Positions 58,597 to 64,000 of a DNA stretch of 64,000 nt are shown one piece after another. Source of the stretch: Parasponia andersonii (lineage: Eukaryota; Streptophyta; Magnoliopsida; Rosales; Cannabaceae). The stretch spans positions 528,090 through 592,089 of the forward strand of contig JXTB01000113.1 in assembly GCA_002914805.1 (NCBI GenBank). Reading direction: 5' to 3'. The position numbers and the translations under genes are program-made. Below the pieces are notes generated by a model, which did no database searches, was not told the DNA's origin, and saw only the letters and a list, made by a program, of their open reading frames with translations. Position 1 is the stretch's first letter. Each line of letters starts with the position of its first letter.

Positions 58597-58806
58597 ATGG
58601 ATTACCCTTATTCCGATTCGAGGCCCCAGACGAACCCGAATCATCGACTTCCACCTAAGAGAGGGCAAGTCCTTTGGATGATTCTCAAAAGCTTCTCCAA
58701 ATCGGAGAAGCCCAACGAGAACGGAGGTTCTCCGAGCCCGAATACCCCATCCCCAGCTGCTACTCCATCTGGGTATGCATCTGAATTGTCTGGGCCTCTC
58801 AATTAG
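58597..58806 (+). CDS. small PPKRG-motif protein, gene 4 of the tandem family
   Basis: A 69-residue protein, the shortest and most divergent of the four, intronless, starting GAAATGG. The core at residues 18-33 is LPPKRGQVLWMILKSF. A Lys/Ser/Asn and then Pro/Ser-rich linker follows, and the end is TPSGYASELSGPLN. The first tail motif is kept as S-E in place of S-D, and the second SD repeat of the other three is replaced by SG. The N-terminus is Tyr/Asp-rich rather than Lys-rich. Function unknown. The open frame on the - strand at 58340-58654 overlaps the leader and is its shadow. Confidence 0.75.
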   Translation: MDYPYSDSRPQTNPNHRLPPKRGQVLWMILKSFSKSEKPNENGGSPSPNTPSPAATPSGYASELSGPLN

Positions 58807-59239
58807 CGGAATCGAATTGGGGTTCGCGGTGTAGGGGGGAGGATGTGGATACGTAGCGGTTGGAGATTGGTGGGTTTCAGGTTCTAAACTATGGAGGAAA
58901 GAATTTCATGTTTTTGTTGATTATGGGGTTAAGGAGGTTTTGACTGTTGGATTGGTGTTTTAGACCCTGTAGTGGTGTATTGTAAATAATGTTTTAACAA
59001 TTTATGCGAAAGTGAATGTATTCATTTGGTAGCTCTTATTCTTTCATTTATTTAGTTGGTGCTCTTCCATTATTATAGCATATTTGATCAATTCATATGA
59101 AGAGAGAGATGGATTTTGAGCATTTTAATAATGGTTTGGCTTTCTTGATTTGGTTCCTCCCAAAGAAAAATGATATTGGATCTCTTGTTCTTTGCTAAAA
59201 CCAATAAGCAATTTTTCTTTTTTATTCCCCTTTAGTTTT
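58807..59239. other. 3' region of gene 4
   Basis: Likely 3' UTR followed by AT-rich sequence. A variant poly(A) signal AATAAT at about 58984 is possible. No other gene. Confidence 0.35.
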
Positions 59240-59830
59240 GTGGTTTGGCCAAACGAATTTCATTTGTGGGAACAGAATAGATTGTTCATTTCGATTCTGC
59301 GACTGAATCTCGAAAGAAAGAAAGGTAACAAGAATATTAAAACTCGTGCTGTCACATATGAGAAAAAGATAGAACTTGATTCTGGACTGAATCCTTATTA
59401 TACTATATACTACTAGTCTTCACATTTTGTGCTGTGACGTTTGAGAAAGATATCAAAAGTGTTCGAAAGGTCATATGAATCGATGGAACTTGTTTCATTA
59501 GTAATTACAGTTCGCCAATGGAAAGACTCAATGCAATGTATATTTGAGGTGATCAAAATCCTTGACACTGTTTCCCCCCTTCTTTTTGGATCTAATGTTA
59601 GATTATGAAGGATTAGTAATAATAAGAAGAAGAAAGACCCCGTTCGAGAAAAAAAAGACTGGCTTACTTTTGAAACATTTTCAAGAGTAATCTTGCACTT
59701 CTTGAAGTTTGAGATTGGTATGAATAGGATCTAGCTAAAACTAAATCAAAATGGAATAAAGATTTGATTGACACGCCAATTGGCCAATGTTTTGCTTGAG
59801 TTTACCCAATAACATTTTCTTATATACATT
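59240..59830. repeat. repeated segment, copy A
   Basis: Shares an ordered series of blocks with 59905-60385: CAAACGAATTTCATTTGTGG / CAAAAGAATTTCATGTGTGG; CTTCACATTTTGTGCTGTGA / CTTCACACTTTGTGTCGTGA; GACACGCCAATTGGCCAATG / GACACACCGACTAGGCCAAT. The spacing differs by indels. No coding potential is evident. The single N at 59841 lies just after it. Confidence 0.6.
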
Positions 59831-59904
59831 TATAAATATTNAATGGGGGAAGCGAGGGCTGTTGGAGTTGTAAAATTGATCTTTCAGTTTCACAGTTCCA
59901 CTGC

Positions 59905-60385
59905 TTCAGTCAAAAGAATTTCATGTGTGGGCACAGAATAAATTATTGTCTCATTTTGATTCCGAGACTAAAATGAAGATGTAGACACGTGTCCTCTATC
60001 GCAGTATAAATTTAATTAAAAAGCAAAACAAGAAGTCGTTCTCTTTATTTTTAGTCTTCTTCACACTTTGTGTCGTGACGTTTGGAAAAGATAAAAAGGG
60101 CAATTGGCCATGTAGTATTGCAACCTCTATATCATTGGTCCTTAATTTAGCTAAGAACATATAACTTAGAAGTAGAAGATGGCTTTGGAATTCTTTGAAA
60201 TTTGCATTCAAGGATTATTTACGCGTTTTGGTATAGGGTCTGAGATTGACACATGAAAAGGATTGCTAGACATAAATCAATTACTTTGTTTATTAAAAAA
60301 AAAAAATCACTTGTTTTGATTAGTGACACACCGACTAGGCCAATATTTTGATTGAGAAAACAAAGGCTTTTAACACATTTTGCAT
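59905..60385. repeat. repeated segment, copy B
   Basis: Tandem partner of copy A, about 550-670 bases downstream depending on the block used. Its last part, GGAATTCTTTGAAATTTGCA then TTTACGCGTTTTGGTATAGG, also matches copy C near the window end. Confidence 0.6.
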
Positions 60386-62950
60386 TTTCCCTTTCTATAG
60401 ATTGAATATATATACTTGAAAGGACATTCATTCAAAAGAATAGAAAGCACAAACTATGTATAACAAGCTCCATAAACATGTTTTTAAAAAATAATAATAA
60501 AATAAATTTTATAGTTGGAGTTTTATAGCTAGGTCATTTTCTTCTTTTTTTTTTTTAAATTCAGATGTTACTAGTAGAAGTGGCTAGCCTTCAAACGCCA
60601 TGGAAAAGGTACTTGACTTGCTTACTTTGCTTGAAGATAATTGGTTGTTGCAGGAGTACTTTCTAAATTTTACCCTGAATCTTCTTAGGCTGGATTAGGC
60701 TCATGCTAAAAATGTTTCACTGGATTCATGGAGAGATAACAAGTTAATCACTTCTTTGATCTCTAAATTAGGACTCCCATCTTCAACAACTCAATTAGGA
60801 GTGCCATTATCCAGATTCCAAACCACAGAAAGTTTTGCCTAAAAACATATAGTCATCTTTTAATTCTAAACACAGATTAATAATAATTTCTGCATGATTA
60901 CGAAAAAACCATGCATTTATACCTTTCATCATAGCAATTGGGAAAATACTAATATAGCGTCTCTGATTTATAGAACACAAATCTCTTTATATAAAAGAAG
61001 CACACAAAGGAAAAATAAAAGAGATAAGACTCTTTATTAAGCCTTTTTTTTTTTTTATTTATCCATAGACATAATCCAAAGCCTAATGTAAGCCAGCTCA
61101 TTCATGTTTTTTTTTTTTTTTCCTGACTACTCCCATGTTATGAATCCTATGTCCAATTTAAGATAATCTTTTACGATCTTTCTTGGAAGCTCATTTCATC
61201 TTCTGGAATTCCATATTGAATATTCCTTTGATTTCATAGCCTATTCTTGCTTGTGGTGCTTTATTATTACTAATCCTGTTCTAAACGAAATTAGTCTCGA
61301 GTAATTATTTATTCTTAAATCTCCATTTCTAAAGTAGACAAACAATAAGAAGTGAGTTTTCTACCAAGCCTCTCTCTTTTTCTTTTTTTTTTTTCCAAGG
61401 ATATATATTGTATATAGAGATTATAGATACCGTTAATTTGTTAATAGGTGAGTAGGTTTACTCATTATATGGTTGTGGCTTAAACTACCGAAGTTTCTAA
61501 ACAAATCGCCTTTTTTTGGACTAACTAAATAACATATGCAGCCACTAAAAATTGATTTAAATTAAATTACAATGATATATTTTTCTAAGCAGAGGAGATA
61601 AGGGTTTTATATATCTTAATTTAATTGAAAAAATGTTGGCTTCATTCTAACTTTGACTTCAATACATATAGCATCGAATTTAGATGGGTGTGCTGCCATC
61701 TTTTCCTTGCCTAAGTATGTCATCTAGAACTCTTGGCCTTTTTTTTTTCCTTTTTTATTTAAAAATAAAAAATGATTTTTATTTAAATAAGACTTGATTA
61801 AGAAAGCAGAGTCGAATAAACACACCGAGAACACACGGACTCTCTAGCTACAAAACAGAAAACAAAAGAAGGCAGAAGGAGACAAGAGCTAGCAAAGAAA
61901 ATATCTCTTGGCTGCTTATCTTACCAAAGCTGATCAAAAGTCATTGTTCTATTTCTTAATTTTCCTATATCAGATATATACCAAATCCAGTTTTACGAGA
62001 AAAAATAATATCTATTTCTTTTTAACGACTTATCAACTTCCAACTATTTAAGGCCGGCATGGAAACTTGTATAATTGGCTCAAAAACTCCAATGCAAACA
62101 TTATAAAATAACTAATTTATGTTTTTTTTTCCTTCTTTCTTTCTTTCTTTTTTTTTTTTAATACCAATTTATAGAAGTTGGATGGCTTTTAACTTTTGCT
62201 GAACGAACAAATGGTTCTATGACTTTTATTCTTTGGGAAAAAAAAAAAAAAGAAGCTTAACAAAGAAGGAACATGGTGTTTTATGCAATGTTGTCAGTTG
62301 ACGACAAGAAAAACCTAATCTATTGTTTCGCATATTTTGGACAAAGAAATTATGTGGGGATTGATTTTTGTAGAACTTCCCACAAAATTAGAATATTGAT
62401 TATTTTTTTAAATAAGGTTTAAGAAGTTATGTGGGGATTGATTTTTGTGCAAAATAAAAATTATATTTTAAGATAAAATCACAAAAATAGGCCCAAAATA
62501 CCACATCTTTATTGTGGAAAATAATCAAGTCAAAACAAACTTCAAAATGATAATTAATTGCGTCTTTGAAAATTACGACATGATACAATCATTTACGAGT
62601 AACTTTTCACGTGGGGGTTTTGAATTTTGAGGACTTTTAAGTCCTGCTTCTATATTAGCTAATAAAAAATAAAAATAAATAAATAAAAGTCGTTCCTCAA
62701 ATTTCAATGGGTCAATTTGTTTAAAGACCAAAATCAATATATATATTTTTATATATATAATATGATGTTCAAAGTTGTATGAACACTTGTAGGTCCAGCC
62801 GCTATTGGGCTCATTTCAACTTCAAGCCTTATTCCAAGTACGATGAGTCATATGGATGGACCTTAGATTAGTATCTTTCAAGCTTTAGAGTTGACTAGAT
62901 CTATGTTAGATAAATCATGAATACTAAACTCGAAACTACAACCAATATTT
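60386..62950. other. intergenic, nothing certain
   Basis: AT-rich with frequent poly(T) and short A/T runs. At about 60600-60700 on + there is a short open stretch beginning ATGGAAAAGGTACTTGAC (MEKVLDLLTLLEDNWLLQEY) that looks somewhat protein-like but ends soon; it is too short to call. Confidence 0.35.
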
Positions 62951-63084
62951 TAAGGCATTGCTTTGGATGTTGATAAATACAAGCCAAAAGAATTTCAGAT
63001 CCTTTAGCCGGAGGAACAGGGAACATTTCAGATGGTTCCTTCATTTTCTCAGCAACCAAAGCATTAGTTTTCTTCTCTCAGCAT

Positions 63085-63560
63085 TTTCAACACAATGTCG
63101 TTTCAGGTGTTGTCTTTTTATTGTCGTTTTAATCAGATGATGTCGTTTATGTTTTATTTTATTCCGAGTTTAAGTCGCTGTCTTTTGAAATCCATTGTCG
63201 TTTGACTCATCATTATCGTTTTAAAAGGCTTTAAGTTTTGTTTCCACCCAGCTTCCTATTAGTTAGGGAAAATGTCGTTTTCCTTACAGTTTATTTGAGT
63301 TCATCATTACAATTTACAATGTGTATTTTGATTGGGAGCTATCCTCTTTCTCACGATTAAGATATGTGTCAGTTTGGGTGAAAAATCTGTTCTCGTAATT
63401 TGAGTAATTTGACTATTTCGACAAGCTGTTGCTTTCACTTCATTGTCGTTTTTATGTTTATTATCGTTGTTTTAGATGTTATCGTTTTGATGTCATTTTT
63501 CTCATGGGATGTATTTAAAAAAATAATAAGAATAAAAATACGTAAACGTATTGTCGTTTT
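63085..63560. repeat. TGTCGTTT-rich block
   Basis: TGTCGTTT occurs at about 63096, 63122, 63141, 63196, 63273, 63444 and 63552, and the related ATCGTTT or ATCGTTG at about 63215, 63463 and 63481. Spacing is irregular. CG-containing words are otherwise scarce in this AT-rich flank. Confidence 0.7.
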
Positions 63561-63710
63561 CAAAAAGTTTCAAACCGTTATGCGATACCTTTTGTTTAAT
63601 CGCAAGAGAAAAGGTAATTTGAAGTTTTCGAAAATTTTTAATGGAAACATACATTAAAAAAAAAAAAAAAAAAAAAAACAGAACGAAACCAGACAAAACA
63701 AAAGTGATGC

Positions 63711-64000
63711 TTATTATTACTCTTCACAATTTATGTTGTGACGCTTGAGAATAGGTCACATATTATTGGAACTTCGTCATTGGTAAATAACAATTCGTTT
63801 AGGAGACAATCCAATGAATATAGCCATATAGCCGATGAATCTATTTGTCACTCAAACAAAAAAAAAAAAAAAAAAAAAAAAAAAAGAATCTCAGTAGTCG
63901 GGAGAACTAGAAGAAATAGAAAATGACTCTGGAATCCTTCAAAATTTTCTTGAAGGTGATTTGCGCGTTTTGAGATAAGGTTTAGGGTTGGTTATGAAAA
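63711..64000. repeat. repeated segment, copy C (runs off the window)
   Basis: Matches copies A and B: CTTCACAATTTATGTTGTGA followed by CGCTTGAGA, then GGAATCCTTCAAAATTTTCT and GATTTGCGCGTTTTGAGATA. It contains a 25-base poly(A) run at about 63860-63884 absent from copy B. It continues past the window end. Confidence 0.6.

Noticed and set aside
58340-58654. 104-codon frame on the - strand overlapping gene 4
   Set aside because: It overlaps the CT-rich leader and the start of gene 4, whose family conservation supports the + strand.
60600-60700. Short frame starting MEKVLDLLTLLEDNWLLQEY
   Set aside because: Looks protein-like but stops after about 32 codons, with no neighbouring exon signal or known relative.
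1-64000. tRNA or rRNA genes
   Set aside because: No convincing A-box/B-box pair or rRNA core sequence was found by eye; the only tRNA-like words are retrotransposon primer-binding sites.

Overview
The window looks like nuclear DNA of a flowering plant, most likely a eudicot. It is very AT-rich between genes, full of poly(A)/poly(T) and (TA)n tracts, and packed with plant-type repeats: Ty1/copia and Ty3/gypsy Tat-clade LTR elements, an L1 LINE with an RNase H tail, a Mutator-like element carrying DUF1985, Emigrant/Lemi-like and other MITE-scale DNA elements. No bacterial operons, rRNA, tRNA or CRISPR arrays were seen. The species cannot be named from sequence alone.

The host signal worth keeping is a head-to-tail set of four small intronless genes on the + strand, at 8229-8453, 21132-21386, 53698-53958 and 58597-58806 (74, 84, 86 and 69 residues). 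Their proteins share a basic N-terminal core, P-P-[KR]-R-G-x-[IV]-x3-I-[LIV]-x-S-[LF], and a C-terminal tail, P-S-x-Y-x-S-[DE], joined by a low-complexity linker. Each has a TATA box at a sensible distance and an in-context ATG. I do not know a function for this family. A possible last exon of a further, unidentified host gene lies at 796-928.

Layout: 1-967, possible 3' end of a host gene; 968-2504, solo LTR with target duplication; 5900-6450, pogo-like remnant; 7900-8700, gene 1; 11632-11909, MITE; 12689-18136, decayed copia element; 18721-18748, assembly gap; 20900-21400, gene 2; 22345-22972, minisatellite cluster with a MITE in it; 23393-26805, LINE on the - strand; 26811-30149, Mutator-like element; 30818-41763, gypsy Tat element with both LTRs and target duplication; 41873-42405, MITE; 42430-52897, second gypsy Tat element with two tandem arrays and its right LTR; 53600-54220, gene 3; 58050-59000, gene 4; 59240-64000, repeated segments and a TGTCGTTT-rich block.

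The four-gene cluster therefore seems to have grown by local tandem duplication. Genes 1 and 2 still share a recognisable pyrimidine-rich 5' leader. The cluster was then pried apart by about 30 kb of nested transposons between genes 2 and 3. The transposons are all broken; only the small host genes look intact.
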